From assembly GCA_036384655.1 (NCBI GenBank), contig DASVLX010000297.1, positions 23,090 through 87,089 on the forward strand: DNA of 64,000 bases, written 5' to 3'. Position 1 is the first letter of the stretch. Every line of letters starts with the position of its first letter. This document shows positions 8,319-17,285 of the stretch, piece by piece. The translations under genes and the position numbers were made by a program. The notes below the pieces were generated by a model. It made no database searches and was not told where the DNA came from. It saw only the letters and a list, made by a program, of their open reading frames with translations. The DNA comes from DASVLX01 sp036384655. GTDB taxonomy: Bacteria > Actinomycetota > Actinomycetes > Mycobacteriales > Pseudonocardiaceae.

Positions 8319-9878
8319 ATGACCATGGTCGGGGTGGCCGGCGATTCGCGACCCGATGAGCACGATGAGCATGACGAACCGGCGGTTGTCGCTGGTGAAC
8401 CAGCCGATACCGACCGCACGGACACCGACCGCACGGACGACCGTGCGCTGTTGGGCCGGCTGCGGGGCGGCGATGAAACGGCCTTCGGCGAGCTGTTCGC
8501 CCGGCATGGGGCGGCGGTGCGCGGGTTCGCCCTGCGCTACGCCACCAGGCGTGCCGACGCCGAGGACCTGGCCGCCGAGGCCTTCTTCCGGGTGCTGCTG
8601 GCCATCCGGCACGGCCACGGGCCGGACGACAACATGCGTGGCTACCTGCTGACCGTGGTGCGTCGGGTGGCGGCGGAGGTGAAGCTGCATCGCCATGACG
8701 TGCCGACGCCGGACGAGGCGCTCAACCGGGTTCCCGAACCCGAGGTCGACCGGGCGGCCAGCCATGCCGAGGCCAACCTGATCGCCCACGCGTTCGCCAC
8801 CCTGCCGCAGCGCTGGCGCAGCGTGCTGTGGCAGGTGGAGGTGCAGGGCGCGCGACCGGCGGAGGTCGCCGACCGGTTCGGTCTGTCCGTGAACGCGACG
8901 GCGGCGCTGGCCAGGAGGGCTCGGGTGGGGCTGCGGGCGGCCTACCTCCAGGCGCATGTGGCGGCACCGACCGGGCCGGCCACCTGCCGGACGATCGTCG
9001 ACAAGCTCGGCGCGTACACCGCCGGCAGCCTCCGCGGCCGGTCCGCCCGGTTGGTCCGTGGCCATCTGGCCACCTGTGATTCTTGTCGCGCCCTGCACGA
9101 CGAACTCGCCGATGTGTGTGCCGGCCTACGCCGGTATGCGGGCCAGCTCGGCCCGGCCGCCATCGGTGCCGCGTCGTTGCCCTCGCACGGCCTGCTCGCG
9201 CACCATCTGGCCGGCCTGGCCGGCAAGGTCGCCGCGTTCGGCGCGCGGATCAAGCTGGCCGCCGCGGTCGCGTCGGTGGCCGTGATCGGTGGGGTCGGGG
9301 TGGCCGTGCTGCCGCTCACGATCCACTCACTGCCCAGCGACTACGCCGACGGTCCGGTGTTGTCCGTGTTGCCGCCCACCGCGCTGTCGGCTCCGCTGTT
9401 GTCCACCGGAGGCGCGACGACCCTCGTTCCCGATCAGTCGCCACCGGCGCTGTCCGGGCCGCCGACACAGTCCCACTCCGCCCGGGCCACCCGGCCCGCA
9501 TCCGCGCCGGCCCCGGCTCCGCACGGCGGCGGCGTACCGGCCGGAAACTCAGCGCCCGCCGGCCCCGTGCACACCCAACCGGGACTGCCGGCGTTCGCGT
9601 GGGGCGGTGCCCCGAACGTCCACGCTCCCGCGGGACACGGCGGTGTCGCGGGCGGCGTCGCGGACGGCGTCAGTACCGCCGCGCGGCCGGGTGGCGGTTA
9701 CCAACTGCATTCCGGTCCGGTGCGGCCCACGGCGGGGCGGACGGCTGGACAGCCGGCACAGCCGCGCGGTGTGTCGTACTCGTCCTGCGGGCAGGTCGCG
9801 TCCAACGGCGCGTTGATCGGGATCACGTTGCTGCCGGGCGGCACAATAGGTCGGGTCCTGGGCCTGCCGGTCGGATGA
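8319..9878 (+). CDS. ECF-type sigma factor with fused zinc finger and transmembrane helix
   Basis: 519 aa. Residues 40-210 are a sigma-70 family ECF factor. Region 2 reads GGDETAFGELFARHGAAVRG with AEDLAAEAFFRVLLAI, and region 4 ends in a helix-turn-helix (EVADRFGLSVNATAALARRA). At about residues 222-265 an anti-sigma-type zinc finger follows (C, then HLATCDSC), then a membrane helix near 308-328 (AAVASVAVIGGVGVAVLPL) and a long extracellular Pro/Ser/Gly/Ala-rich tail. Sigma factor and its own tethering or inhibitory domain are thus one polypeptide. This suggests membrane-held sigma activity released by a signal or by cleavage. No separate anti-sigma gene is adjacent. Start ATG 8319 follows a ggggg purine run; ATG 8325 is an alternative. 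Confidence 0.9.
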   Translation: MTMVGVAGDSRPDEHDEHDEPAVVAGEPADTDRTDTDRTDDRALLGRLRGGDETAFGELFARHGAAVRGFALRYATRRADAEDLAAEAFFRVLLAIRHGHGPDDNMRGYLLTVVRRVAAEVKLHRHDVPTPDEALNRVPEPEVDRAASHAEANLIAHAFATLPQRWRSVLWQVEVQGARPAEVADRFGLSVNATAALARRARVGLRAAYLQAHVAAPTGPATCRTIVDKLGAYTAGSLRGRSARLVRGHLATCDSCRALHDELADVCAGLRRYAGQLGPAAIGAASLPSHGLLAHHLAGLAGKVAAFGARIKLAAAVASVAVIGGVGVAVLPLTIHSLPSDYADGPVLSVLPPTALSAPLLSTGGATTLVPDQSPPALSGPPTQSHSARATRPASAPAPAPHGGGVPAGNSAPAGPVHTQPGLPAFAWGGAPNVHAPAGHGGVAGGVADGVSTAARPGGGYQLHSGPVRPTAGRTAGQPAQPRGVSYSSCGQVASNGALIGITLLPGGTIGRVLGLPVG

Positions 9879-9968
9879 GATGTTGGACGTGACCATGCCT
9901 CGGTATCGTGGCGGTATCACCGACCCCGGTGAACAACACAACCGCGTGGTTTGTCGCAGGAGGCGGCG

Positions 9969-10406
9969 ATGACTCGGCTCGTACGAGGTGCCGATGGTCG
10001 CATGTGGACGCTCCGGAGCCGGATGGAGTGGAGCACACCGGCCACCGTCGACGACTTCGAACGAGACGTCTCGGCCGGCTGGGGTGCCGCGCTGGGGCTG
10101 TTGGCGGTGTTGTTGTTGCTGGTGATCGTGCTGCTGGCGTGGAAGCCGGCCGGCGTGGTCATCCCCATGTGGCTCATCGTGATCCTGGCGTTGGTGCTGC
10201 TGTTCTTCCCGGTCCGATGGGCGTTGCGGCGGCCGTGGCTGCTGGTCGCGAACACCCCCGGCAACGATGAGGATCAGCCGGCCGAGCGGTGGACCGGGAC
10301 GGTGCGCGGGATCATCCGCATCCACCAGATGACCTCGAAGACCGCCCGGGACATCGAGGTGTACTCATCGCCCGACTCGGACGGTCCGCTGCACCCGGTC
10401 GACTAA
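9969..10406 (+). CDS. Small two-helix membrane protein, unknown function
   Basis: 145 aa from ATG 9969, placed five bases behind a perfect AGGAGG (9958-9963). A soluble N-terminus is followed by two adjacent transmembrane helices at about residues 35-75 (LGLLAVLLLLVIVLLAW and PMWLIVILALVLLFFPV) and a cytoplasmic tail of about 65 residues with an acidic end. The family is unknown to me. The Fpg/Nei glycosylase gene starts 27 bases downstream in the same direction, so the two are probably cotranscribed. Confidence 0.75.
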   Translation: MTRLVRGADGRMWTLRSRMEWSTPATVDDFERDVSAGWGAALGLLAVLLLLVIVLLAWKPAGVVIPMWLIVILALVLLFFPVRWALRRPWLLVANTPGNDEDQPAERWTGTVRGIIRIHQMTSKTARDIEVYSSPDSDGPLHPVD

Positions 10407-10433
10407 CCGGCGGAACCGGGCGAGACTGGCCAG

Positions 10434-11336
10434 GTGCCTGAACTGCCCGAGGTTGAAGCACTCGCGGCGCATCTGCGCACGCATGCGGTCGGCCGGGCGA
10501 TCACCCGGGTCGACATCGCGTCGCTGTCGGTGCTCAAGACGGTCAGCCCGCCCTGGACGGAGCTGGTCGGCCGGACGGTGACGGCCGCCGGCCGTCGTGG
10601 CAAGTACCTCTACTTGACCTGCGGGCGGCAGCCGGGCGGGGATGTGGGCGACGCGCGGCCCGACGAGTTGTACCTGGTCACGCACCTGGCCCGGGCGGGC
10701 TGGCTGCGTTGGCTGGAGGTGCCCGCCGCGGCGCCGCCCCGCCCCGGACGCGGGCCGCTGGCGTTGCGCGTGCATCTCGGCCCACCGGGCCAGGGACCGG
10801 GATTCGATCTCACCGAGGCGGGTACCAAGAAGGACCTGGCGGTGTGGATCGTGACGAGTCTCACCGAGGTACCGGGGATCGCGCGGCTCGGGCCCGACGC
10901 GCTGTCGCTGAGTCGCGACGAACTGGCCGACCTGCTCGCCGGCCACACCGAGCGATTGAAGAAGCTGCTCACCGACCAGTCGGTGATCGCCGGCATCGGC
11001 AACGCCTATTCCGACGAGATCCTGCACGTGGCGAGGCTGTCACCGTTCGCCACCAGTGGCCGGCTTTCCGCCACGGCCCTCGACACGCTGGACGCGGCGA
11101 TCGGCTCGGTGCTGACCGATGCCGTCGCCCGATCCGTCGGGCAGCATGCCGCGCTGCTCAAGGGGGAGAAGCGGTCCGGGCTGCGGGTACATGGCCGGAC
11201 CGGCCTGCCCTGTCCGGTCTGCGGGGATACCGTTCGTGAGGTCGCTTACGCCGACCGGTCGTTCCAGTACTGCGCCACCTGTCAGACCGGCGGAAAGCCG
11301 CTGGCAGATCGCCGACTGTCACGGTTGCTGAAATAG
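10434..11336 (+). CDS. Fpg/Nei family DNA glycosylase/AP lyase
   Basis: 300 aa. The protein begins MPELPEVEALAAHLRTHAVG: Pro2 becomes the N-terminal nucleophile that forms the Schiff base and Glu3 is the catalytic acid. The conserved lysine is in GRRGKYLYL, the H2TH region contains DQSVIAGIGNAYSDEIL, and the C-terminal zinc finger is CPVCG ... CATCQTGG. It excises oxidised bases (8-oxoG or oxidised pyrimidines) in base excision repair and nicks the abasic site. The sequence looks closer to the mycobacterial Fpg2-like branch than to MutM proper, so I give no symbol. The GTG start at 10434 is fixed by the catalytic N-terminus. Confidence 0.92.
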   Translation: MPELPEVEALAAHLRTHAVGRAITRVDIASLSVLKTVSPPWTELVGRTVTAAGRRGKYLYLTCGRQPGGDVGDARPDELYLVTHLARAGWLRWLEVPAAAPPRPGRGPLALRVHLGPPGQGPGFDLTEAGTKKDLAVWIVTSLTEVPGIARLGPDALSLSRDELADLLAGHTERLKKLLTDQSVIAGIGNAYSDEILHVARLSPFATSGRLSATALDTLDAAIGSVLTDAVARSVGQHAALLKGEKRSGLRVHGRTGLPCPVCGDTVREVAYADRSFQYCATCQTGGKPLADRRLSRLLK

Positions 11337-11411
11337 TCCCGGCCGGCCCTGATCCGTGATCGGGCACAGGTACCCTTGCCACTACCCATTGTCACAGCGG
11401 AGCATGAGGGC

Positions 11412-12854
11412 GTGGCACACCTGTTCGACGATCGATTTTTCGGGATCGTTGTCGCCATCATCGCCGTCGCGGTGCTCATCGTCGTCCTGCTGACCCGCGG
11501 CCGGCACGGCCGGGCGTCGGTCGAGGACGCCACACTCGCCGCCCTGCAACGCATTTCCAAGGCCACTCCGGACCTCCGTGAGGGCCTGACCCAGGAGGCC
11601 GCCGACCGGGCCACCCCGCACCTGCGGGAATTGCTGCACTGCGTCGCGGTGGGCATCACCGACGCCAACGGCACACTGCTTTCCTGGGACGGCGAGGCCA
11701 ACGAGCACTACCGGGATCTGCAGGAGGCCATCAGCCGGTCCATCGCCACCTACCGGCGCGAGCATGTCGACCATGACTCGTTGCCCTGCCGGCGGCACGG
11801 CAACTGCCCGATGCGCGCGGCGGTGATCGTGCCGCTGATCGTGGAGGGCAGTGTCGAGGGCACGCTCGTCGTGGTGGGCTGGAATCGCGGCCGAACCCTG
11901 CTGCGGATGGCCGACGAGGTCGCCCGGTTCGTGCGCGTCCAGTTGGAACTGGCCAAACTGGACGAGTCACGCCAGCAGTTGGCGCAGGCCGAGGTGCGGG
12001 CGCTGCGCGCGCAGATCTCGCCGCATTTCATCTACAACGCGTTGAACACCATTTCCTCGATGGTGCGCACCGATCCGGAACGCGCCCGCGAGTTGCTCCA
12101 GGACTTCGCGGACTTCACTCGCTATTCGTTCCGCACCAGCGGAATGTTCACCACCCTGGCCGACGAACTGCGCAATGTGGACCGCTATCTGACGCTGGAG
12201 GCCGCCCGCTACGGGCCGGACCGGCTGGCCGTGCGGCTGAAGATCGCCCCCGAGGTCATGTCGGTGACCGTGCCGTTCCTGGTGTTGCAGCCACTGGTGG
12301 AGAACGCGGTCCGGCATGGCCTGGCGAACAAGCCCGGCGGTGGCACCGTCACCGTGATCGCCCAGGACAACGGCGCCGAGGCGCTGATCACCGTCGAGGA
12401 TGACGGCATCGGGATGGATCCGGACGAGCTGGCCAACCTGCGGGACACCCACCGCACCGGCGCGCATGTCGGCATCGGCAACATCAACCAGCGGATGCGC
12501 TCGGCCTACGGCGAGGAGTACGCGCTGATCGTGGAGACCGCGCCGGGCGCCGGCATGAAGGTCATCCTGCGGGTGCCGAAGTTCAGCCCGAACGCCCGAC
12601 CGGTGCTGCCCGGCTATGCCAGTGCCTCCACCGGTGCTCCCGCTGGTGTCCCCGCCGAGAGGGTGGTGCGGAAGACCGTGGCCAAGGCTGTCGACAGGGC
12701 TGGCGACGACACCGCGGACGACAGTGTGGACAGCGCGGAGAAGGGCACCGCGGACACGGGCGCGGCGGGCAAGAGCGCTGTGGAAACCGACGGCCACCGC
12801 GCCGACGAATCCGCCGAAACGCCCACCGCCGCCGGAGCCGGCGGCCGGGAGTGA
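11412..12854 (+). CDS. LytS/YehU-type sensor histidine kinase
   Basis: 480 aa from GTG 11412 (GGAG nine bases upstream); a TTG at 11376 would add 12 residues. One membrane helix at the N-terminus is followed by a GAF-like sensory domain at about residues 70-170. The His_kinase (LytS) domain contains QISPHFIYNALNTISS, whose His is the phosphorylation site, and a HATPase domain has LVENAVRHG and the G boxes DDGIGMDP and GIGNINQR. The C-terminal 90 residues are low-complexity Ala/Asp/Glu. With the LytTR regulator two genes downstream it forms a two-component system, here probably controlling the SSS transporter at 15.1-16.9 kb, by analogy with BtsSR and YpdAB. Confidence 0.92.
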   Translation: MAHLFDDRFFGIVVAIIAVAVLIVVLLTRGRHGRASVEDATLAALQRISKATPDLREGLTQEAADRATPHLRELLHCVAVGITDANGTLLSWDGEANEHYRDLQEAISRSIATYRREHVDHDSLPCRRHGNCPMRAAVIVPLIVEGSVEGTLVVVGWNRGRTLLRMADEVARFVRVQLELAKLDESRQQLAQAEVRALRAQISPHFIYNALNTISSMVRTDPERARELLQDFADFTRYSFRTSGMFTTLADELRNVDRYLTLEAARYGPDRLAVRLKIAPEVMSVTVPFLVLQPLVENAVRHGLANKPGGGTVTVIAQDNGAEALITVEDDGIGMDPDELANLRDTHRTGAHVGIGNINQRMRSAYGEEYALIVETAPGAGMKVILRVPKFSPNARPVLPGYASASTGAPAGVPAERVVRKTVAKAVDRAGDDTADDSVDSAEKGTADTGAAGKSAVETDGHRADESAETPTAAGAGGRE

Positions 12855-12876
12855 CCGGCGTACGTAGGCTCGTGCC

Positions 12877-13779
12877 ATGACAGATGCCAGGACTCTCACC
12901 GATCGGTTGTCCGATCGGCTGAACGCCGCGTTGCCGGCGCTGGCCCAGCGGGCCGACCGCCGGCCCGTCGTGGCGGTGGTCAAGCTGCACGGCGTGATCA
13001 CGCCCACCATGACGCCGTTCGGCCGCGGCACGCTCAGCCTCAACACCGTCGAGAGCGCGCTGACCAAGGCGTTCCGCCACGATCACCTGGCCGCGGTGGC
13101 GCTGGTGATCAACTCGCCGGGCGGCTCCGCGGCGCAGTCCGCCCTGATCGCCGACCGGATTCGCGGTCTGGCCGCCGAGCATCCGGTGCCGGTGTTGGCG
13201 TTCTGTGAGGATGTCGCGGCATCCGGCGGGTACTGGCTGGCCTGCGCGGCGGACGAGATCTACGCGCACGGCACCTCGCTGGTCGGGTCGATCGGCGTGG
13301 TGTCCTCGGGCTTCGGCCTGGTCGGCCTGTTGGAGCGGCTCGGCGTGGAGCGCCGGGTGCACACCGCCGGCGACCGCAAGGTGCGGCTGGACCCGTTCCG
13401 TCCGGAGCAGCCCGAGGACGTGGCCTGGCTGACCGACGTACAGGCAGACCTGCACCAGCAGTTCATCGGCTGGGTGCGGGAGCGCCGTGGCGACAAGCTG
13501 ACCGGCTCCGACGGGGACCTGTTCTCCGGCGAGGCGTGGACCGGCTCGCAGGCGATCGGTCTCGGGCTGATCGACGGACTCGGTACCATGCGCCAGGTGC
13601 TGCACGAGCGGTTCCCGGACGCCCATCCGGTCGTGATGGAGCCACGCCGATCGTTGCTGGCCCGGCTGGGTGCGGGCGGTCCCGGTGCCCGGCTCGGCAC
13701 GCGTGCTCCGGCCGACCATCTGCTGGCCGCCTTGGATGCGCTCGAACAGCGGGCACTATGGTCTCGGTTTGGGCTGTAA
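12877..13779 (+). CDS. S49 family serine peptidase (SppA/SohB-like)
   Basis: 300 aa. Signal-peptide-peptidase-type protease using a Ser/Lys dyad: Ser116 in VAASGGYWLA and Lys168 in GDRKVRLDPF. The 52-residue spacing is the same as in Bacillus SppA. The oxyanion block INSPGGSAAQS and the GSIGVVSSGFGL motif are present. There is no obvious transmembrane anchor, so it may be cytoplasmic or peripherally bound. A likely -10 (TAGGCT at 12865-12870) sits seven bases before ATG 12877, suggesting a leaderless transcript. It lies between a histidine kinase and its regulator, an unusual place that hints at a link with membrane-protein turnover. Confidence 0.88.
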   Translation: MTDARTLTDRLSDRLNAALPALAQRADRRPVVAVVKLHGVITPTMTPFGRGTLSLNTVESALTKAFRHDHLAAVALVINSPGGSAAQSALIADRIRGLAAEHPVPVLAFCEDVAASGGYWLACAADEIYAHGTSLVGSIGVVSSGFGLVGLLERLGVERRVHTAGDRKVRLDPFRPEQPEDVAWLTDVQADLHQQFIGWVRERRGDKLTGSDGDLFSGEAWTGSQAIGLGLIDGLGTMRQVLHERFPDAHPVVMEPRRSLLARLGAGGPGARLGTRAPADHLLAALDALEQRALWSRFGL

Positions 13780-13864
13780 CCCGTGACAGAGGCGGGACTC
13801 ACCTGATCGTGGGTCTCTCGGCGGTGGACACGAAGGCACTCGACTAGGCAAGATTCGCGTCACA

Positions 13865-14686
13865 GTGAGTACCCACGACGGCACCACAGGGCTGGTCGTG
13901 CTGGCCGTGGATGACGAGCCGCACGGCCTTGACGAGTTGTGCCACATCCTGCGTGAACACCCGGACATCCGGCGTGCCCTGAAGGCCGCGGACGCGGCCG
14001 AGGCGCTGCGGGTGGTCGGCGGGGCCGATCCGGAGGTGGCACAACGCAAGCGCGCCCGGCAGTCGCCGGTCGACGCGGCGTTCATCGACATCAGCATGCC
14101 CGGCCTGTCCGGTGTCGAACTGGCAAGGGTGTTCACCGCCCTCAAACCAGCGCCGGCGATCGTGTTCGTCACCGGCACCAGCGAACAGGCGGTGGACGCG
14201 TTCGACATCGGCGCGGTCGACTACATCCTCAAGCCGTTGAGTCCGGACCGGGTGAAGCTGGCGGTGGACCGGGTGCTCGCCAAACTCGGCCCGCGCGCGG
14301 CGGCACCGATCATCACCGAACCGGCCGATGACGAGGTGATCCCGGTCGAACTCGCCGGGGTGACCAAGTTGGTGCCACGCTCGGCGGTGCGCTGGGTGGA
14401 GGCGCAGGGTGACTACGCCCGGCTGCACACGGCGGACGGTTCGCACCTGGTGCGCATTCCGTTGGCGCAGTTGGAGGAGAACTGGGGCGACGCGGGTTTC
14501 GTCCGCATCCACCGGTCGTACCTTGTCGCGGTGCCGCTGATCACCGAACTGCGGATGGGCGCCTCCGGATACACCGTGGTGATCGGTGAGAACGAGAAGG
14601 AACTGCCGGTCAGCCGGCGGCACACCCGCCAGTTGAAGGACCGGCTGGTGCGCTCACCGAAGAACTCCTGGGGGAACGGCGGATGA
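13865..14686 (+). CDS. LytTR-family response regulator
   Basis: 273 aa. The receiver domain (residues 10-140) shows the acidic pair VDDEP, the phospho-accepting Asp in FIDISMPG, the Thr/Ser in FVTGTSEQ and the Lys in DYILKPLS. The C-terminal LytTR DNA-binding domain carries WVEAQGDYARLHTADG and HRSYLVAV. It receives phosphate from the LytS-type kinase at 11.4 kb. GTG 13865 is the first usable start. The stop overlaps the next gene (ATGA), tying it to the small membrane protein and symporter. LytTR regulators of this type commonly switch on a single carboxylate transporter gene, which fits this context. Confidence 0.92.
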   Translation: MSTHDGTTGLVVLAVDDEPHGLDELCHILREHPDIRRALKAADAAEALRVVGGADPEVAQRKRARQSPVDAAFIDISMPGLSGVELARVFTALKPAPAIVFVTGTSEQAVDAFDIGAVDYILKPLSPDRVKLAVDRVLAKLGPRAAAPIITEPADDEVIPVELAGVTKLVPRSAVRWVEAQGDYARLHTADGSHLVRIPLAQLEENWGDAGFVRIHRSYLVAVPLITELRMGASGYTVVIGENEKELPVSRRHTRQLKDRLVRSPKNSWGNGG

Positions 14687-15123
14687 GCGGCAACGGACCG
14701 GGCGCGGACAGCCCGGGGCCACCTCGGCCGCCGAACAACGATCCGTGGCCGCCGGTGTCCACGCGGCCCGCCCGGCGGCGCCGGGTGGTGCTGGCCGATC
14801 CGCAGCACCCGGTCACCGTGGTCCGCACCATCGTCGAAATCCAGGAACAGACCAGTGTCGGCGAGGTCTTGGTGCGCAACCTGGTCCGTGCCCAGTTCCG
14901 GTTGGCGATCGGCCTGTCGGTGGCGGTGTCGGTGCTGCTCGTCGGCCTGCCGCTGGCGTATTTCCTGTCGCCGGAATTCGCGCGCCTGACGGTGTTCGGC
15001 GTCCGGTTGTCCTGGTTGTTGTTGGGAGTCGTACCCTTCCCGCTGCTGTTCGGCGCCGGCTACTGGTTCAACCGGCTGGCCGAACGCAACGAACGGGATT
15101 TCGTCAACATGGTGGAAAGCTGA
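14683..15123 (+). CDS. Small two-helix membrane protein, partner of the SSS symporter
   Basis: 146 aa. A Pro/Arg-rich cytoplasmic N-terminus leads to two hydrophobic helices at about residues 75-95 and 108-130, then a short charged tail (NRLAERNERDFVNMVES). Size, topology and position immediately before an acetate/pyruvate-type SSS symporter match the DUF485/YjcH-like accessory proteins, although sequence identity cannot be judged by eye. It overlaps the regulator gene by four bases, and the symporter starts five bases after its stop. Translation coupling implies equimolar production with the transporter. Confidence 0.8.
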   Translation: MSGNGPGADSPGPPRPPNNDPWPPVSTRPARRRRVVLADPQHPVTVVRTIVEIQEQTSVGEVLVRNLVRAQFRLAIGLSVAVSVLLVGLPLAYFLSPEFARLTVFGVRLSWLLLGVVPFPLLFGAGYWFNRLAERNERDFVNMVES

Positions 15124-15127
15124 CCCG

Positions 15128-16921
15128 TTGGACCTGAACCCGTGGGCGATCGCGACTATCGCGGTGGTGGCCGCCGTCACCTTCTACCTTGGGTTCCACA
15201 GTTCGCGACTGGCCAACACCACACCGGACTTCCTGCTCGCCCGGCGGCTGGTGCGGTCCCGCCGCAACGCCGCCGCCCTCGCCGGCGACTACCTGTCGGC
15301 GTCCTCGTTCCTCGGCATCGCCGGGCTGATCATGCAGAGTGGCGTCGACGCGCTCTGGTACTCGGTCGGCTGCGTCGCGGGCTACCTGGCCCTGCTGCTG
15401 TTCGTGGCGGCGCCGCTGCGCCGCTCGGGTGCCTACACGCTGCCGGACTTCGCCGAGATCCGGTTGGGGTCGATGGGACTGCGCCGGCTGTGCACCGCGT
15501 TCACCGTCTTCCTGGTGGCGTTCTACCTGCTGCCGCAGTTGCAGGGCGCGGGCCTGACGTTGGCCACCGTCATGCCGGTGCCGAGCTGGCTCGGCGAGGC
15601 CGTGGTGGTCGTGTTGGTGACCATCAACGTGCTGGGCGGCGGGATGCGCGCGGTCACCGTGGTCCAGGCCTTCCAGTACTGGGTCAAGCTGTTCGCCATC
15701 GCGGCCCCCACCTTCGTACTGATCGCGGTGATCGCGCAGGGCAATGTGCCGTCGACGTCGGTCAGCGCGCCGCCGATGTTCTCGCGGGACACCACGGTGT
15801 CCGTACACACCACCGTCGAGCTGAGCGCCGGCGCCCCGGTGCGGGTGCGGGCGCACGGCACCGTGGATGACGCGGCGGTCGACGGCACCACGTTCTTCTG
15901 GCCGGCGAACACCAGCCACACGGTGGACGCCGGCACGACCCTGGACTTCCCGGCCGGCACGGTGGTGCCGGTGGTCACCGGCGAGGCACGCGACAACGGC
16001 CCGTGGCTGACCCCGGAGTCCGGCGGCACCACCGGGCTGCTCGGCACGTACTCGATGCTGATCGCGTTGTGCCTGGGCGCGATGGGCCTGCCGCATGTGC
16101 TGGTCCGCTTCTACACCAACCCCAGCGGCCGGTCGGCCCGCCGCAGCACCCTGCACGTGCTGTTGCTACTGGGGCTGTTCTACCTGTTCCCGACGATCCT
16201 CGGCGCGATGTCCCGGTTGTACGTTCCCGAGCTGCTGGTCACCGGCCAGACCAACGCGTCAATCCTGCTGTTGCCGCAGAAGCTGCTGCCCGGCGCGGCC
16301 GGCCAGATACTCGGCGCGATCCTGGTTGCCGGCGCCTTCACCGCGTTCCTGTCCACCTCGTCGGGCCTGCTGACAGCGGTGGCCGGGGTGCTGTCCACCG
16401 ATCTGCTGCCCGGCCGGGTGCGGGATTTCCGCTGGGCGACCGTGCTGAGCTGCCTGGTTCCGATGGCCCTGGCCATCGTGTTGCCCGCGGAGAACCTCGC
16501 GCTGACGATCGGCCTGGCGTTCACCCTGGCCGCGTCGACGTTCGGACCGGTGTTGCTGGCCGGCATCTGGTGGCGCGGCCTGACCTGGGTGGGCGCCGCG
16601 GCCGGCATCGTGGTGGGCGGCGGCCTGGTGATCGCCGCGCTGGTGCTCAACGTCATCAGCCAGTTCACCGGCCGGTGGGCTCCGCCGCTGCTCGTGCAGC
16701 CGGCGCTGATCACCGTGCCGACCGCGTTCCTGGTGGTGTTCCTGGTCAGCAAGGCAACCGCCCGGCACCGGCCCAGGGACGTCAACCGGCTGCTGCTGCG
16801 GATGCACGCGCCGGACACCCTCGGGTTCTTCCAGGACCGCGACGGCACCGAACCAGATTCCGGGCCGGATCCGGGCGACCGGCCCAACCTGGCCAATGGC
16901 AAGCACAGCCGGTCAACCTAG
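15128..16921 (+). CDS. Sodium:solute symporter (SSS family, acetate/pyruvate ActP/MctC type)
   Basis: 597 aa with about 13 transmembrane helices. Family landmarks visible are ARRLVRSRRNAAALAGDYLS, ASSFLGIAGLIMQSGVDALW, the block GAMGLPHVLVRFYTNPSGRS and the Na+-site region AFTAFLSTSSGLLTAVAGV. It resembles monocarboxylate symporters (acetate, pyruvate, propionate). An extracellular insertion of about 95 residues lies between helices at about 215-305 (Thr/Val/Asp-rich, beta-like) and is larger than in ActP. The start is TTG 15128, five bases past the preceding stop. Control by the upstream LytS/LytTR pair is inferred from gene order. Confidence 0.88.
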   Translation: MDLNPWAIATIAVVAAVTFYLGFHSSRLANTTPDFLLARRLVRSRRNAAALAGDYLSASSFLGIAGLIMQSGVDALWYSVGCVAGYLALLLFVAAPLRRSGAYTLPDFAEIRLGSMGLRRLCTAFTVFLVAFYLLPQLQGAGLTLATVMPVPSWLGEAVVVVLVTINVLGGGMRAVTVVQAFQYWVKLFAIAAPTFVLIAVIAQGNVPSTSVSAPPMFSRDTTVSVHTTVELSAGAPVRVRAHGTVDDAAVDGTTFFWPANTSHTVDAGTTLDFPAGTVVPVVTGEARDNGPWLTPESGGTTGLLGTYSMLIALCLGAMGLPHVLVRFYTNPSGRSARRSTLHVLLLLGLFYLFPTILGAMSRLYVPELLVTGQTNASILLLPQKLLPGAAGQILGAILVAGAFTAFLSTSSGLLTAVAGVLSTDLLPGRVRDFRWATVLSCLVPMALAIVLPAENLALTIGLAFTLAASTFGPVLLAGIWWRGLTWVGAAAGIVVGGGLVIAALVLNVISQFTGRWAPPLLVQPALITVPTAFLVVFLVSKATARHRPRDVNRLLLRMHAPDTLGFFQDRDGTEPDSGPDPGDRPNLANGKHSRST

Positions 16922-16930
16922 GATCGAGGC

Positions 16931-17278
16931 ATGACTGGGCCGCGCCAGGTGCCAACCGTGACGGTCGCCGAACTCGGTGATCCGCTACCCGAGCGGGCCG
17001 TGCTGCTCGACGTCCGCGAAGCCGACGAATGGGCCGCCGGGCACGCTCCCGGCGCACTGCACATCCCCATGGGCGAGGTGCCCACCCGGCTGCGCGAACT
17101 GCCCGCCGACTCGCAGCTCTACGTTGTCTGCGCGGTCGGCGGCCGGTCGGCGCGGGTGACCGCCTACCTCAACGCCAACGGCTGGGACGCGTTGAACGTC
17201 GAGGGTGGCATGCGGTCCTGGGAACAGCACCGGCGTCCGCTGGTCGCCGAGGGTGGCGCCGCGCCGAGGGTGCTCTGA
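16931..17278 (+). CDS. Rhodanese-like sulfurtransferase
   Basis: 115 aa single rhodanese domain. The start DVREADEWAAGHAPGALHIP is the CH2A-type motif and the active-site loop is CAVGGRS, whose Cys carries a persulfide. It probably relays sulfane sulfur or reduces small substrates such as arsenate or thiosulfate; the substrate is not readable. A -10 hexamer TAGGAT at 16919-16924 lies six bases before ATG 16931, so transcription probably starts at the start codon (leaderless). The gene is separate from the symporter operon. Confidence 0.9.
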   Translation: MTGPRQVPTVTVAELGDPLPERAVLLDVREADEWAAGHAPGALHIPMGEVPTRLRELPADSQLYVVCAVGGRSARVTAYLNANGWDALNVEGGMRSWEQHRRPLVAEGGAAPRVL

Positions 17279-17285
17279 GCACGGC

